A stretch of 64,000 bases of DNA. Origin: Gemmatimonadales bacterium. GTDB taxonomy: Bacteria > Krumholzibacteriota > Krumholzibacteriia > LZORAL124-64-63. Of this stretch, positions 7,845-17,847 are shown one piece after another. The DNA lies in assembly GCA_019038745.1 (NCBI GenBank), contig JAHOYV010000037.1:37440-101439 (forward strand). Reading direction: 5' to 3'. Position numbers and translations under genes: made by a program. The notes under the pieces were generated by a model that saw only the letters and a list, made by a program, of their open reading frames with translations, was not told the DNA's origin and did not search any database. Position 1 is the first letter of the stretch. Each line of letters opens with the position of its first letter.

Positions 7845-9650
7845 TCATGGAGAAGGGGGCTGTTCGATGACGATGGTCACCTTCCACTGATCATCGTCCA
7901 GTGTATGATCCACGCTCCATTTGTCGAAGAAGCTCTCGTTCAGCCTCGCCCTGATGTACTTGAGCCCCATGCCCTCTTGTATTTCGTCTTCTGATTTCCG
8001 TGAAACCTCTCTCAATCGTGAACCATTATTGGACAGATGATAAACAATCTGCTGATCATTCCTCTCACACGCTAAACGAATCGTACCCCCTTCCTGCGTT
8101 TCGAATGAATGCGTGAGCGCGTTCTCGATGAGGGTGTGAAATATCATCGGAGGCACCTGGCCATCTTCACACAACCCGTCAGTGATAAGCTCATAGGTTG
8201 AGCCCATTCGAAAACCCATGAGCTTTAAATGTGTGTTGCACAGGTCGATTTCCTGATGAAGGGGAATCAGTTTTTTGTCCGCAATACGGTTGATCATTCT
8301 GAATTCTTCAGCGAGTGCCTCAATGAGCTGCAACGCGTTGTCCGGCTCCTTCTTGATCCAGTTCATGATCGATTGCAGGGTATTTAGAATAAAATGCGGC
8401 TGGATGTTCTTCTTGAGAAGATCGACCTCCAGGCGGGATGAGCGCAGCGTGATTTCCTGCAACTGCGTGTTCTGTGCATGGATCATGCGACTGATGGATA
8501 AAACGATACAAAACAAAAAGATAATATCACTGGCTAAATACAGAAACAGATGACTGTCGATCACCTGTGAAAAGAGATTCGGGTATTTGAATATTCGCCA
8601 AATAATCAGACCGACAAATGCAGCAACACTGCCGGTAGTTCTCCTATACATACTGTATAGAAGAAGGACCCCGGCCAACGCCGGCAGCAACTCGAAATAA
8701 AACAGAGGGCGATTTGGAATGCTTGACTGCAGCCAAATTGAAATTACGGACATCAGGATTGCGAACAGAAGAACATAAGCTTTTCGGGGGATTTCATATG
8801 TGTATACGACGAACGTGACAAAAAACAACATGGATAATACGATGCCATATTTGAACAGCAGAAAAATCCATTCGAGATGCTCAACATTAATTTCATTGTA
8901 TAAGGTGAGAATCGTAAAGGTATCGAAGAACAGAGTGATGAAACAATACAAGGCAAAGAGAAGATAGGAACGGTGGCGACTTCCTGCAAAGAACATAGCT
9001 ATACAAAACAGGCCTGCTATGAGAGAGGCCCCGCCGACAAACACGCGAGAGCTGCTTTTGTAAGAATAATCATAGAGAAAGTTGTAGTGATACCCGATAT
9101 CGATGTTGCCCAGAGGATGCCTGTTTCCGGTGTGAAAATTGGAGAGCCGGATTGCAATCGTATGATCCCCGGGACTTGTCAGTTCTCTTTTCAGTCGGAC
9201 GATCTTTTTTATCGGACCCGAAACTTCTTCTTCGAACGAGTCGGCCACAACGCCGCCGGTGTCGATCAGATTTCCATCCCAGTACACCTCAAAAGCCGAT
9301 GCCAGCCCGGCTACGGAAAGGGCCAGAATATCAAAATCATTTTGAGAACCTTCCAAACGAATATCCGCGCGATACCATTGAACGCCTTGCCTATATTCGC
9401 CCCCTCGCCTACCTGTTGGGTATTCCCACGCTACTTTATCCAAATCCTGGATTGATAGATCCGAGCCATCTCCGGTTTCATGGTACCAGTGTCTGATGTT
9501 GCTTGAATATTCCTGAGAGAGGTTGTGTGTATTAATGGAAATTGGATTGGTTGGTTGAGCGAAAATCGAGTTGGAAACGAGTAAGGCAATTGCCAAAACA
9601 GTATAAGATATGCATTTAAAAAGATAAGAGTCAGTAGGCTTTGAATTCAC
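7845..9650 (-). CDS. 7TM-DISM sensor histidine kinase, LytS/YehU type
   Basis: 601 residues. Signal peptide (about 1-31), a periplasmic jelly-roll domain (DISM extracellular-like, about 60-195, with WYRADIRL and GDHTIAIRLSNF), seven predicted transmembrane helices (about 205-375), a short coiled coil and the His_kinase domain. The phosphoacceptor His is about residue 419 in IQPHFILNTLQ. HATPase N box FHTLIENALTH and G box GMGLKYIRARL are intact. Start is GTG at 9650 with AGGA upstream. It should sense a periplasmic carbohydrate or similar ligand through the jelly-roll domain and phosphorylate the LytTR regulator encoded next. Confidence 0.92.
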   Translation of the reverse strand: MNSKPTDSYLFKCISYTVLAIALLVSNSIFAQPTNPISINTHNLSQEYSSNIRHWYHETGDGSDLSIQDLDKVAWEYPTGRRGGEYRQGVQWYRADIRLEGSQNDFDILALSVAGLASAFEVYWDGNLIDTGGVVADSFEEEVSGPIKKIVRLKRELTSPGDHTIAIRLSNFHTGNRHPLGNIDIGYHYNFLYDYSYKSSSRVFVGGASLIAGLFCIAMFFAGSRHRSYLLFALYCFITLFFDTFTILTLYNEINVEHLEWIFLLFKYGIVLSMLFFVTFVVYTYEIPRKAYVLLFAILMSVISIWLQSSIPNRPLFYFELLPALAGVLLLYSMYRRTTGSVAAFVGLIIWRIFKYPNLFSQVIDSHLFLYLASDIIFLFCIVLSISRMIHAQNTQLQEITLRSSRLEVDLLKKNIQPHFILNTLQSIMNWIKKEPDNALQLIEALAEEFRMINRIADKKLIPLHQEIDLCNTHLKLMGFRMGSTYELITDGLCEDGQVPPMIFHTLIENALTHSFETQEGGTIRLACERNDQQIVYHLSNNGSRLREVSRKSEDEIQEGMGLKYIRARLNESFFDKWSVDHTLDDDQWKVTIVIEQPPSP

Positions 9651-9747
9651 AACTAATCCTGCGTTAGTTTCCTTGTCAACGACAGATCTGGCGGTGGGTT
9701 GCCCGCGCCGGGGAGCATATGGATTTAATCTCTGTATAAATTAACGT

Positions 9748-9978
9748 TTATTCAAGGAGAGCTTCCAATTTAATCCATCCGTATTGATTTCCAGCGAATT
9801 CGCACGCAGAATCGAATATCTCCAGTTTATGATCTTCAAACGAGCCGTTACCTGCTGGAATTTGCTCCGGAGGGACATAAATGGTGAGTACGGAGAGCCC
9901 GTCGAAACCCAGAAATCCAGCCTGAGCCCAGTCCGGTCCCTTTTCGTTGGCCAACTCCGTTGGCAGATAATCGTCCAA
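9748..9978 (-). CDS. Small hypothetical protein
   Basis: A 76-codon frame from TTG 9978; the frame is open for about 20 more codons upstream. The sequence (DDYLPTELANEKGPDWAQAG, later TIYVPPEQIPAGNGS and ACEFAGNQYGWIKLEALLE) has the composition of a folded acidic protein and not of an antisense shadow. No ribosome site was found and no family recognised. It could be a genuine small cytosolic protein or the 3' remnant of one. It lies between the sensor kinase start and accD, on the opposite strand to accD. Confidence 0.4.
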   Translation of the reverse strand: MDDYLPTELANEKGPDWAQAGFLGFDGLSVLTIYVPPEQIPAGNGSFEDHKLEIFDSACEFAGNQYGWIKLEALLE

Positions 9979-10114
9979 CCAAAAAGAAGAAGACCGAAAA
10001 AGCTTGTCCCTTCCGGGGGAAAGGGGCTAATCTTGCCGGGAATTCAAGTAAGTGAAGGGCGGGCCAGTTCGGTCTCGCCCTGTTGGATATTTCGGATACT
10101 CCGAGGAGGACGCC

Positions 10115-10996
10115 GTGTCCTGGTTGACCCAGGCGGCCAAGGGCATCAAAGCCCTTACCAGCCAGAAAAAGGATATCCCCGACAACCTGTGGCGGAAGTG
10201 CCCCAGTTGTGCCGAGGTCCTGTATCATCGCGAGTTGGACCGCAACCTCTGGGTGTGCGGATCCTGCGGCCATCATCTGCCCTTCACGACCGAGCAGTTC
10301 CTTGCACTGCTCGTCGACGAGGGTACCTGGGAAGAGACCCACACGGGAATCACCAGTGTTGACGCCCTGGACTTCAAGGACTCCAAGCGCTACAAGGATC
10401 GCATCAAGGCCAGTCGCCAAAAAACAGGCAAGGAGGATGCGGTGGTCACCGGTCGTGGCCAGATCGGCCGAGTGCCGGTTTCCATGTCCATCATGGATTT
10501 TTCCTTCATGGGCGGCAGTATGGGCTCGGTGGTCGGCGAGAAGATTTCTCGCGCGCTGCTGGATTCGCTACGGTATCGCGAGGCGGCCATCATTCTCAGT
10601 CGCAGTGGCGGGGCCCGTATGCAGGAATCGCTGCTCTCCTTGATGCAGATGGCCAAGACCAGCGCGGTGTTGTCCAAATTGCGTTCCGAGGGAATCCCCT
10701 TCATCTCGGTGCTGACCAATCCCACCACCGGCGGGGTGACCGCGAGCTACGCCATGCTGGGTGATATCAACGTGGCCGAGCCGGGAGCGCTGATTGGCTT
10801 TGCTGGGCCGCGGGTCATCAAACAAACCATCGGCGGCGATCTGCCCGAGGGCTTTCAGTCGTCGGAATTCCTGATGGAAAAGGGCCAAGTGGATATTATT
10901 TCCGAACGCCGGAACCTGAAGGCCACGCTGGAGAAGACTTTGCACTGGTTCGTCGACGGCCGGGACGTTTCGGTGCGGCGCCCGCCCCGGGGCTGA
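10115..10996 (+). CDS. accD: Acetyl-CoA carboxylase carboxyltransferase subunit beta
   Basis: 293 residues, normal for AccD. N-terminal zinc ribbon CPSC...CGSC (about residues 28-50) followed by the crotonase-fold carboxyltransferase domain: VVTGRGQIGRVPV, MDFSFMGGSMGSVVGEK, SRSGGARMQE, NPTTGGVTASYAMLGD and GFAGPRVI. With AccA it transfers CO2 from carboxybiotin to acetyl-CoA, forming malonyl-CoA, the first step of fatty-acid synthesis. The GTG at 10115 is chosen because GAGGAGGA lies four bases upstream; upstream in-frame starts have no ribosome site. It is followed six bases later by folC, a very common accD-folC arrangement. Confidence 0.96.
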   Translation: MSWLTQAAKGIKALTSQKKDIPDNLWRKCPSCAEVLYHRELDRNLWVCGSCGHHLPFTTEQFLALLVDEGTWEETHTGITSVDALDFKDSKRYKDRIKASRQKTGKEDAVVTGRGQIGRVPVSMSIMDFSFMGGSMGSVVGEKISRALLDSLRYREAAIILSRSGGARMQESLLSLMQMAKTSAVLSKLRSEGIPFISVLTNPTTGGVTASYAMLGDINVAEPGALIGFAGPRVIKQTIGGDLPEGFQSSEFLMEKGQVDIISERRNLKATLEKTLHWFVDGRDVSVRRPPRG

Positions 10997-11002
10997 GCCG
11001 AT

Positions 11003-12595
11003 ATGGGGCTCGGCAGTCCCCGCCCGAGTGGGGGGAATTCCCATCCCGGTGAGCCGGGCATAGGTCCCGATCTCGGGCCTCCCTTTACCGCTCCCGACGA
11101 GACTACCCGTTGGTTGTTCAGTCTGAACCGCATGGGGATCCGGCCCGGTCTGATGCGTGTTCAGGGCCTGCTTGAGGATCTGGGTCATCCCGAACGTGAA
11201 CTGCGCACCCTGGTTTCCGCCGGAACCAACGGCAAGGGAAGTACCACCCGCGCCCTGGCCTGTCTGTTGCAGGCGGCCGGGTACAAGGTTGCAACCTACA
11301 CCAGCCCACACCTTCTTAACGTCCACGAACGAATCCTGATTGATGACCGTCCCCTGGACGAGGAGGATTTCGCCCGGCGGGTGGATTACATCCGACCGTT
11401 GGTGGAGAAGCACGAGGCCAGCTGGTTCGAAACGCTGACCGCCCTGGCGGTGTGGATTTCCCGGGACGAGGGAGTCGATTTTCTTTGCTGTGAAACGGGT
11501 CTGGGCGGGAGGCTGGATGCCACAAACGCCTTGCCCGCGGTGGCCACTCTCCTGACGACCATTGATTTTGACCATCAGCGCATCCTGGGCAATACCCTGG
11601 AGGAAATCACAACCGAGAAGTTGGGACTGCTCAAGCGTGACGTTCCCCTGTTCTGCGGAGTGGGTTCTGATTTGCGGCCTCAGGTTTTTCGCGCGGCGGT
11701 GACCTCCGGCAGTCCTTGTCATTTCCTGGATGAGTTGGCACGCTGGGATCAGGAAAATTTCCCGTCGCCTGATGACCGGCCGGAAGGAACTTCCGACCGC
11801 GATCCGAAGGAACACAACCACGGTTGGGACCTCCACTTGACCGATCGCCGCTTCACTGCCCTGCCTGATCCCGGCACGCCGGCGTTGCGCCGCAACACGG
11901 CCCTGGCCTTGCTGTGTCTGTCCCGTTTGGAGCGGAATTTGAGTATGAGTCTGTTGCCGGAGAATCCTGCGGCGGCTCTGGGGAATCTTTTCCTTCCAGG
12001 CCGGTACCAGACGGTGCTGAAAAACCCGGACTGGATATTCGACACCGCCCACAACGCCCAGGCCTTGTCGGCCACCTTGCAGGAGTTTACTGCCGGGCGC
12101 GATGCGGGCGATTCGGCTGTAAAGGGCCGAAAGTTCCTGGTCTTCGGCGCCATGTACGACAAAGATATGCCCACCGGGTTGGCCGACCTGGTCGGAGACT
12201 TTGATGCAATATTGGGGATTCCGGTTAGTTTGCCCCGGTCACGGACTCACCAGGAGCTGGCGGAGCTTCTGATTGCGTGGGAATTGAGGCCGGAGGCTTG
12301 GCCTTTGGATCTGGACCCGGCAGTTTCATTGGAAGATTTGGTCCCAAAGGATGGTGCGGCCCGATGTGCGGTGGCCCCGGATCAGGACCAGGCTCTTGCC
12401 TGGTTGGCCGCCAACCTCGGTTCCCGGGATAAAGTGCTGGTCACCGGTAGCTGTTTTACCGTTGCCGAGATCCTGTCCCGTTTGGGATTTTCCGATCTGG
12501 AGTTGACCCGTCGGCCGGTTCCCTTTTCCGAGGTCATCGGGACCATGATCGGTCCGGTGGGGAAATTCGCGTCGAAACCAAAGGAGTCGTCTTGA
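11003..12595 (+). CDS. folC: Bifunctional folylpolyglutamate/dihydrofolate synthase
   Basis: 530 residues, about 90-100 longer than the usual 430. Mur-ligase fold: P-loop VSAGTNGKGSTTRALA, then YTSPHLLNVHERI, the FolC signature CETGLGGRLDATNAL, and DFDHQRILG. C-terminal domain carries FDTAHNAQAL (Asp-x-Ala-His-Asn, the ligase C-domain motif). It adds L-glutamate to dihydropteroate and to tetrahydrofolates with ATP. The extra length is an N-terminal Gly/Pro-rich leader (residues 1-25) and an insert of about 30 residues around position 250-280. Overlaps the next gene by four bases (TTGA). Confidence 0.94.
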   Translation: MGLGSPRPSGGNSHPGEPGIGPDLGPPFTAPDETTRWLFSLNRMGIRPGLMRVQGLLEDLGHPERELRTLVSAGTNGKGSTTRALACLLQAAGYKVATYTSPHLLNVHERILIDDRPLDEEDFARRVDYIRPLVEKHEASWFETLTALAVWISRDEGVDFLCCETGLGGRLDATNALPAVATLLTTIDFDHQRILGNTLEEITTEKLGLLKRDVPLFCGVGSDLRPQVFRAAVTSGSPCHFLDELARWDQENFPSPDDRPEGTSDRDPKEHNHGWDLHLTDRRFTALPDPGTPALRRNTALALLCLSRLERNLSMSLLPENPAAALGNLFLPGRYQTVLKNPDWIFDTAHNAQALSATLQEFTAGRDAGDSAVKGRKFLVFGAMYDKDMPTGLADLVGDFDAILGIPVSLPRSRTHQELAELLIAWELRPEAWPLDLDPAVSLEDLVPKDGAARCAVAPDQDQALAWLAANLGSRDKVLVTGSCFTVAEILSRLGFSDLELTRRPVPFSEVIGTMIGPVGKFASKPKESS

Positions 12596-13605
12596 CTGCT
12601 GATTTGTTTCTGGGCGCCGACGTCGGTGGAACAGGCTTGAAGTACGTGGTGGTCTCCGCCAGTGGTTTGATCATCATTCGGGGGGAAGTTCCGACCGCCC
12701 CCGATGATGTGGGGGCGACCCTTGAACGACTGAGAGAAGCGGTCAGTGAGGATTTATCCGGGAAATCGGCCGGAAATCAAGTGACCGGATCTACTGAAGG
12801 TCTCGGGTCGTTGGGCCATCTGGCCGCGGTGGGGTTGGCTTGCGCCGGGATTGTAGACCTGGAGTCGGGAAGCCTGGGTCGGTCTCCCAACCTGCCGGGT
12901 TGGGAAGGGACGGATCTGACCAGCCAGCTCCATCGTGCATTCGGCTCCCTGCCGGTGACGCTGGCCAATGATGTGAACGCGGCCCTTTATGGTGAATTCA
13001 AGGCCGGAGCGGGGATGGGATGCAATAGTCTGGTAATGATCGCCCTGGGCACCGGTGTCGGCGGCGGTGTCCTCCTTAACGGCCAACTCCACACGGGAGC
13101 CCACTTCGGGGCAGGGGAAATCGGACACATGGTTCTGGATCCCCGGGGACCGACTTGTACCTGCGGCGGCCAGGGTTGCCTTGAGGCCTGGGCCGGCAGC
13201 GTGGGCTTGTTGCGCAGCGCCAGGGCTGCGGCCTCGGGTTCCGATTCGACTCCGGCTTTCCGAAATCTGGTTGCGGATCGGGGAAGCGAGTTGACTACTC
13301 GGGAACTCTCGGCACTCGCCGATGCCGGCGACATGACTTCCCTGGACCTTTTCCGCGAAGTGGGGGAACGGCTGGGGCAGGCAGTTGGAAATTTGGTAAA
13401 TATTCTGGATCCGGATCGAGTCATAATCGGAGGAGGCGTGGCCCAGGCCGGTGATCACATTCTGAAACCATGCCGGCAGCAGGTAGCACGGCAAGTCCTG
13501 GCCGAAACCGCCCGGACCGTTCCGGTGATTCCAGCCGAACTTGGACCCCATGCCGCGGCGGTCGGAGCGGCATGGCTGGCCCGGGAATCGAGGCCGACTG
13601 CTTGA
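12592..13605 (+). CDS. ROK-family sugar kinase (glucokinase-like)
   Basis: 337 residues. ATP-binding phosphate-1 motif GADVGGTGLKYVVV at the N-terminus, LANDVNAALYGE (catalytic Asp), MIALGTGVGGGVL, the ROK zinc-binding signature GPTCTCGGQGCLE with E/H (IGHMVLDP) and C-terminal GGGVAQAGD. Most likely an ATP-dependent glucokinase; N-acylmannosamine or N-acetylglucosamine kinase cannot be excluded from sequence alone. No N-terminal HTH, so it is an enzyme and not a ROK repressor. Start TTG 12592 overlaps the folC stop and has AAAGGAG five bases upstream. Confidence 0.92.
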   Translation: MTADLFLGADVGGTGLKYVVVSASGLIIIRGEVPTAPDDVGATLERLREAVSEDLSGKSAGNQVTGSTEGLGSLGHLAAVGLACAGIVDLESGSLGRSPNLPGWEGTDLTSQLHRAFGSLPVTLANDVNAALYGEFKAGAGMGCNSLVMIALGTGVGGGVLLNGQLHTGAHFGAGEIGHMVLDPRGPTCTCGGQGCLEAWAGSVGLLRSARAAASGSDSTPAFRNLVADRGSELTTRELSALADAGDMTSLDLFREVGERLGQAVGNLVNILDPDRVIIGGGVAQAGDHILKPCRQQVARQVLAETARTVPVIPAELGPHAAAVGAAWLARESRPTA

Positions 13606-13622
13606 CCATTCGGAACGGCAAA

Positions 13623-16600
13623 ATGATTTTTTCTGCAAGGCGGGTTCCCTGCCCTGTTTTGTGTTCCCCGCAAATTTCGGCCTGCTTGGCCGGTTTATTC
13701 ATGATCTTCTTATTTGTTTTGGTATCTCCTGCACTAATTTTTGCCGATCCGGGGTCCGCGGATTCGGCTCCATCAGGGCAAAAGGGTCCCCAGATCCGGG
13801 CCGACAGCTTTGTGGACCGGGTCATCGACGGAGAGCGGGTTTCCTTCGGTTACGGGAACGTATTTATCGATCGGGACAGCCTGGTCGCTCTCTGTGACAC
13901 GGCGGTCTCCTATCGCGCGAACGAAGTCTACGAATTTTACGGTAACGTCAGCGTAACCAGGGATTCCAAAGTCCTTACTTGCCGTCGTGCCGTTTATCGA
14001 ATGAGTGAAGGCTCCGGCGATTTCTTCGGTGATGTCCGGATCCAGGAGGGGGATATTACCGCCACCGGCAGTCGTGGTGAATCCCGAAACCAAGATCGTT
14101 TTATGTGGCTTTTTGGTGATGCCCTGTTGGTCACTCCCGAGTATTCGGTTCTAGCCGACACGGTATTTCGCGACAGGTTGACCGGAGAGGGAGAGGCCTT
14201 CGGCAACGTGCGGATCATGGAACCCGGCGCCAACAGCCTGGTCACCGGGGAGCACGCGTCATTCCAGGCGGAAGGCCAGGTCGCGGTGATTGACCGCCGA
14301 CCCTTCCTGACCAGTCGAGGCCAGGGCGGTGGACCCTTGACGAGTACCGCACGACTGATGCATTTCTTCCGCGAGGAGGATCGGGTGGTGATGGTGGATT
14401 CGGTGCGTATCCATCACAACCAGACCGATGCCCGCGCCGATACCGCCATCGCCTATGGGCGGGACCGAATGCTCCTGCGCGGATCGCCCGAAGTAAGCAT
14501 GGGAGGCCAGAGCGTCATGGTCGGAGACCAGATAGAGTTTTTCTACCTCGACGGGGCATTGGAACGCATGATTCTGGTCGGGTCGGCCCGGATGGAGGAC
14601 AATTCTCCGGACAGTCTGGCGACACTTTACAGCGGGTTGCCGGCGATGGATGTTCTGGAAGGGGACTCCATTACCATTGATTTTGTGGAGGACGAGGTAC
14701 ATCGGAGTGTGGTGGTGGGTTCGGCTCACAGCATCTTCACGCCCCTGGACCTGGATGGAGAGGTGGCCACCAACGACGTGGTGGGCGACACGATCGTAAT
14801 AGACTTTCGACGGGGCAAGGTGAACCGGGTTCGGGTTACGGGGCAGATGTCGGGGACCTACCGCTTTGCGAAAATATCTGATATGGAAAGGCGGTCCGAC
14901 TCCCTGACCGGGGTGGATGCAGACTCTCTGGTGTCCATCGGGCCCGACAGTAATGCTACGGCTATGGATTTTGTGGGCAGCGTTCAGGACGTGATCTACT
15001 CCGGCGGCGGTCTGGATTTTAAGTTCAAGGACCGCGCCATCGACATCCACGATCAGGGGATGCTGACTTTCGACACCATGAAGCTGACAGCCGATCACAT
15101 CAAGCTGGACACCGTCGAACGGGAGCTGTACGCCGAGGGGGACCCGCTGGTAGAGGACAGTGACGTGATCGCCGGTGAGCAGATGGGTTACAATTTCGGG
15201 CACAAAACAGGTGCCGTGGATGCAGGGGTCACGGCTTTCGACGATTATTACTATACCGGCCAGGAGATCAAACGCTTTCCTGATACTACGATGAAGATTT
15301 GTAGCGGCAAAATGACATCCTGCGACCTGGAAGAGCCCCACTACCATTTCTGGGCCAATAAAATGAAGATCAAAATGAAAGACAAGATCGTGGCCGCGCC
15401 AATCGTGCTGCGCGTAGGGGAGGTACCTATCTTCGCGCTGCCCTTCTACTTCAAGAACTTGAAGGTAGGCCGCCGGTCCGGCATACTTTTCCCCTCATTC
15501 GATTTTGGTTTTTCGAGCAGGGAGGGACGGTACATCCGCGACTTCGGCTACTATTGGGCGACCAACGACTATCTCGATTTCCTGGTCGAAGGTGATTATA
15601 ACGAAAATCGGGATCTGGCCTTCCGGGCCTCAAATCGCTATGTCAAACGCTATGCTCTGCGGGGTGGGGTGGAGTATTCCCGGCGGATTGGGCTGGGTTC
15701 CGACAAGAAACGGGAATGGCAGCTGCGCTGGAACCATGACCAACCCAGTCTTTTCAATGATTACAAATTCAAAGCTGACGTGAAACTGGCCAGCCAGTCC
15801 CTGAGTTCGGATGATTTGGCCGGATCAAACCGGCGCGACATCATTTCCGGTCAACGGTCGTCAAAGTTCTATATCAGTCGAAACTTTTCCTTCCTGAGCA
15901 CAAACCTGAGTGTTCAGCGGGACGAGCTGGCAAACGTGGCTGACGATGATCTCTCGACTGACGTCAAGCTCAGCAATACGACTCTACCGGCCTTATCCCT
16001 GAACTTTCGTCAATTCACACTCGCTCCCGCCCTCCGCAGAGGGCAAAAAGGAAGTTTTGTCGGCGATTTTCTCCGCAACACCTATTTCAAACATGATTAT
16101 TCCTTTAAGGCCGACCGTGAAGACCACGAGTTGACTACCATCAAGAACTATGATGCTTCCGGTCGCTGGTCTCTTACGGTGCGCCCGCCGAGGATCGGTA
16201 TCTTCAACTTCAATTTTTCCGCGGACGCCGGCCAGACCTGGCGGAGGGATTCTATCGAGGGCCAGGAGTGGATAGCCGGTTCCGACACGACGGACGGCTA
16301 TCTGCAGCCGCTGGAAGAATGGGAGGAGGACACCACGCCTTCGGCCAGTTTCGGTGGTGGTCTGAACACTACCCTGTACGGGATGTTCCCCGTACCGGTC
16401 GGCAAACTGCGCGCCATTCGACACACGGTCAGCTTCAATTCCGGTTGGCGTCAGCGGGTCGGACTGAATGGGAAACCCCCTTCTTCCAGCGTTAGTTTGA
16501 GTTTGACCAACCGCTTTGACGCAAAATACATGAGCGCTGATTCGGATACCACCGAGGCCGCGAAGAAGCTGGACGGTTTTTTGGACTGGTCGTTGCGCAC

Positions 16601-17378
16601 GAGCTACGATCCTCGCGCCGAACCGGATGAGCGCTGGTCTGATATTTCCAGTGGGCTAACGATCAAGCCCGGACAGAGTCGGTATCTTAAGCTGACGATT
16701 TCCAACGTTATCGATCCCCAGAGCTTGGCCCTCAAATCCACTAAATTCAACTACAGCTTGAACCTGAACATGAAAGGTCGCCTGGATATGGGGAGGGTGG
16801 CCGAACTGGAAGAAGCTAAAAAAAATACAGCGATCGAAAGATTGGGTGATCAAACAAAACCAGCGGTCACCGACAGTCTTTCCGAAGAAGAGGAGTGGGC
16901 GCAGCAGGAGGATGAGTTCCTTTTGGAAGAGAATGACCTTTTTTCCGGGCAGGAGGGCTCTTTCAACGATTATCAAAATCGCCCGGATCCCAGGCTCGAA
17001 AGTGACCCAAAGGATCTGACCGAGGGCGGTCGCTACCTGCCCTTCGATTTACGGCCCTCGATTTCCTACAACTACAGCACGAGCACCCAAAACCGACACC
17101 GGGCCAACGGCGGCCTGAATTTTAAAACCAACCTGACCAGGAAATGGGAATTCCGGTACACTACGTCCTTCGATTTGGTGGCCGGCACTGCTACGCGGCA
17201 ACAGTTCAGTTTGAACCGGGATTTGCACTGCTGGCGGCTGGAGTTCAATCGCACAATTAGCTCCGTTGATTCACAGTTTGGATTTCGGATCTATTTAAAA
17301 GCCATCCCTGCCTTGAAATTTACCCGAGGCCGCGAGGACTCCATGGGCTCCCTGACAGGTGGTCTTCAAGGATTCTAG
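13623..17378 (+). CDS. lptD: LPS-assembly outer-membrane protein LptD with long OstA region
   Basis: 1251 residues, long for LptD (E. coli about 780). Signal peptide with hydrophobic stretch LAGLFMIFLFVLVSP (about 24-38) ending IFAD. Residues 55-550 are repeated OstA/LptA-like beta strands (FYGNVSVTRDSKVLTCRRAV, FFGDVRIQEGDITATGSRG, LLRGSPEVSMGGQSV and further repeats). The LptD barrel follows (AAPIVLRVGEVPIFALPFYF, then GRRSGILFPSFDFGFSSREG). A strongly acidic insert (EEEEWAQQEDEFLLEEN) lies about residue 1085-1105 within the barrel part. It inserts LPS into the outer leaflet of the outer membrane. Start at ATG 13623 puts the signal peptide at the N-terminus. Follows the ROK kinase by 17 bases. 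Confidence 0.9.
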   Translation: MIFSARRVPCPVLCSPQISACLAGLFMIFLFVLVSPALIFADPGSADSAPSGQKGPQIRADSFVDRVIDGERVSFGYGNVFIDRDSLVALCDTAVSYRANEVYEFYGNVSVTRDSKVLTCRRAVYRMSEGSGDFFGDVRIQEGDITATGSRGESRNQDRFMWLFGDALLVTPEYSVLADTVFRDRLTGEGEAFGNVRIMEPGANSLVTGEHASFQAEGQVAVIDRRPFLTSRGQGGGPLTSTARLMHFFREEDRVVMVDSVRIHHNQTDARADTAIAYGRDRMLLRGSPEVSMGGQSVMVGDQIEFFYLDGALERMILVGSARMEDNSPDSLATLYSGLPAMDVLEGDSITIDFVEDEVHRSVVVGSAHSIFTPLDLDGEVATNDVVGDTIVIDFRRGKVNRVRVTGQMSGTYRFAKISDMERRSDSLTGVDADSLVSIGPDSNATAMDFVGSVQDVIYSGGGLDFKFKDRAIDIHDQGMLTFDTMKLTADHIKLDTVERELYAEGDPLVEDSDVIAGEQMGYNFGHKTGAVDAGVTAFDDYYYTGQEIKRFPDTTMKICSGKMTSCDLEEPHYHFWANKMKIKMKDKIVAAPIVLRVGEVPIFALPFYFKNLKVGRRSGILFPSFDFGFSSREGRYIRDFGYYWATNDYLDFLVEGDYNENRDLAFRASNRYVKRYALRGGVEYSRRIGLGSDKKREWQLRWNHDQPSLFNDYKFKADVKLASQSLSSDDLAGSNRRDIISGQRSSKFYISRNFSFLSTNLSVQRDELANVADDDLSTDVKLSNTTLPALSLNFRQFTLAPALRRGQKGSFVGDFLRNTYFKHDYSFKADREDHELTTIKNYDASGRWSLTVRPPRIGIFNFNFSADAGQTWRRDSIEGQEWIAGSDTTDGYLQPLEEWEEDTTPSASFGGGLNTTLYGMFPVPVGKLRAIRHTVSFNSGWRQRVGLNGKPPSSSVSLSLTNRFDAKYMSADSDTTEAAKKLDGFLDWSLRTSYDPRAEPDERWSDISSGLTIKPGQSRYLKLTISNVIDPQSLALKSTKFNYSLNLNMKGRLDMGRVAELEEAKKNTAIERLGDQTKPAVTDSLSEEEEWAQQEDEFLLEENDLFSGQEGSFNDYQNRPDPRLESDPKDLTEGGRYLPFDLRPSISYNYSTSTQNRHRANGGLNFKTNLTRKWEFRYTTSFDLVAGTATRQQFSLNRDLHCWRLEFNRTISSVDSQFGFRIYLKAIPALKFTRGREDSMGSLTGGLQGF

Positions 17379-17531
17379 ACCCAGCCGGAAAGTCCTTCCT
17401 TTCTCTTTGTACACGGCGCGGATTCATTTCCATCTTGAGAAAACCCGCGTCCTGCCTGGGAAAACCCAAAGTTTCTGTTGACAGCTGGAGTCAGTAGGCG
17501 GTTTGATGGGCCAGGAAAGGAGGTGAGATTT

Positions 17532-17825
17532 ATGAATAAGACTGAACTCACTGATAATTTGGCCAAGAAGACCGGAATGAGCAAAGCCGCCGCCAAGCGG
17601 GCGGTGGACGCACTTTTTTCCACGGCTCCTCGCGAAGGAATCATCGCTAATGCGGTTTCCAAGGGTGATCGGGTGCAGATAACCGGATTCGGCACCTTTG
17701 AGCGCCGTAACCGCAAGAAGAGGACGGGTCGCAATCCCCAGACCGGACAGAGCCTCGTCATTCCCGCTGCCAAGTATCCGGCTTTTGTCGCCGGCAAGAG
17801 TCTGAAGGAAAGAGTCCTGAAGTAG
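17532..17825 (+). CDS. hup: HU/IHF-family histone-like DNA-binding protein
   Basis: 97 residues. Full HU fold: helix-turn-helix dimer part (MNKTELTDNLAKKTGMSKAA), the conserved GDRVQITGFGTFERRNRKKRTGRNPQTG beta arm (signature around residues 46-75, with Arg/Asn/Pro that intercalates into DNA) and the closing PAAKYPAFVAGKSLKERV. It compacts and bends DNA as a dimer. A near-perfect ribosome site (AAAGGAGGTGA) and a TTGACA -35-like box at 17478-17483 precede it, suggesting strong expression; a terminator follows at 17848, so it is monocistronic. One oddity is the SxKG segment replaced by VSKGD with extra NA. Confidence 0.96.
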   Translation: MNKTELTDNLAKKTGMSKAAAKRAVDALFSTAPREGIIANAVSKGDRVQITGFGTFERRNRKKRTGRNPQTGQSLVIPAAKYPAFVAGKSLKERVLK

Positions 17826-17847
17826 GGGCTGCCTTCGGTTTGAAAAC

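Noticed and set aside
14259..15347. Long minus-strand frame under lptD
   Set aside because: It is the shadow of the LptD coding frame, with no ribosome site or family motifs.
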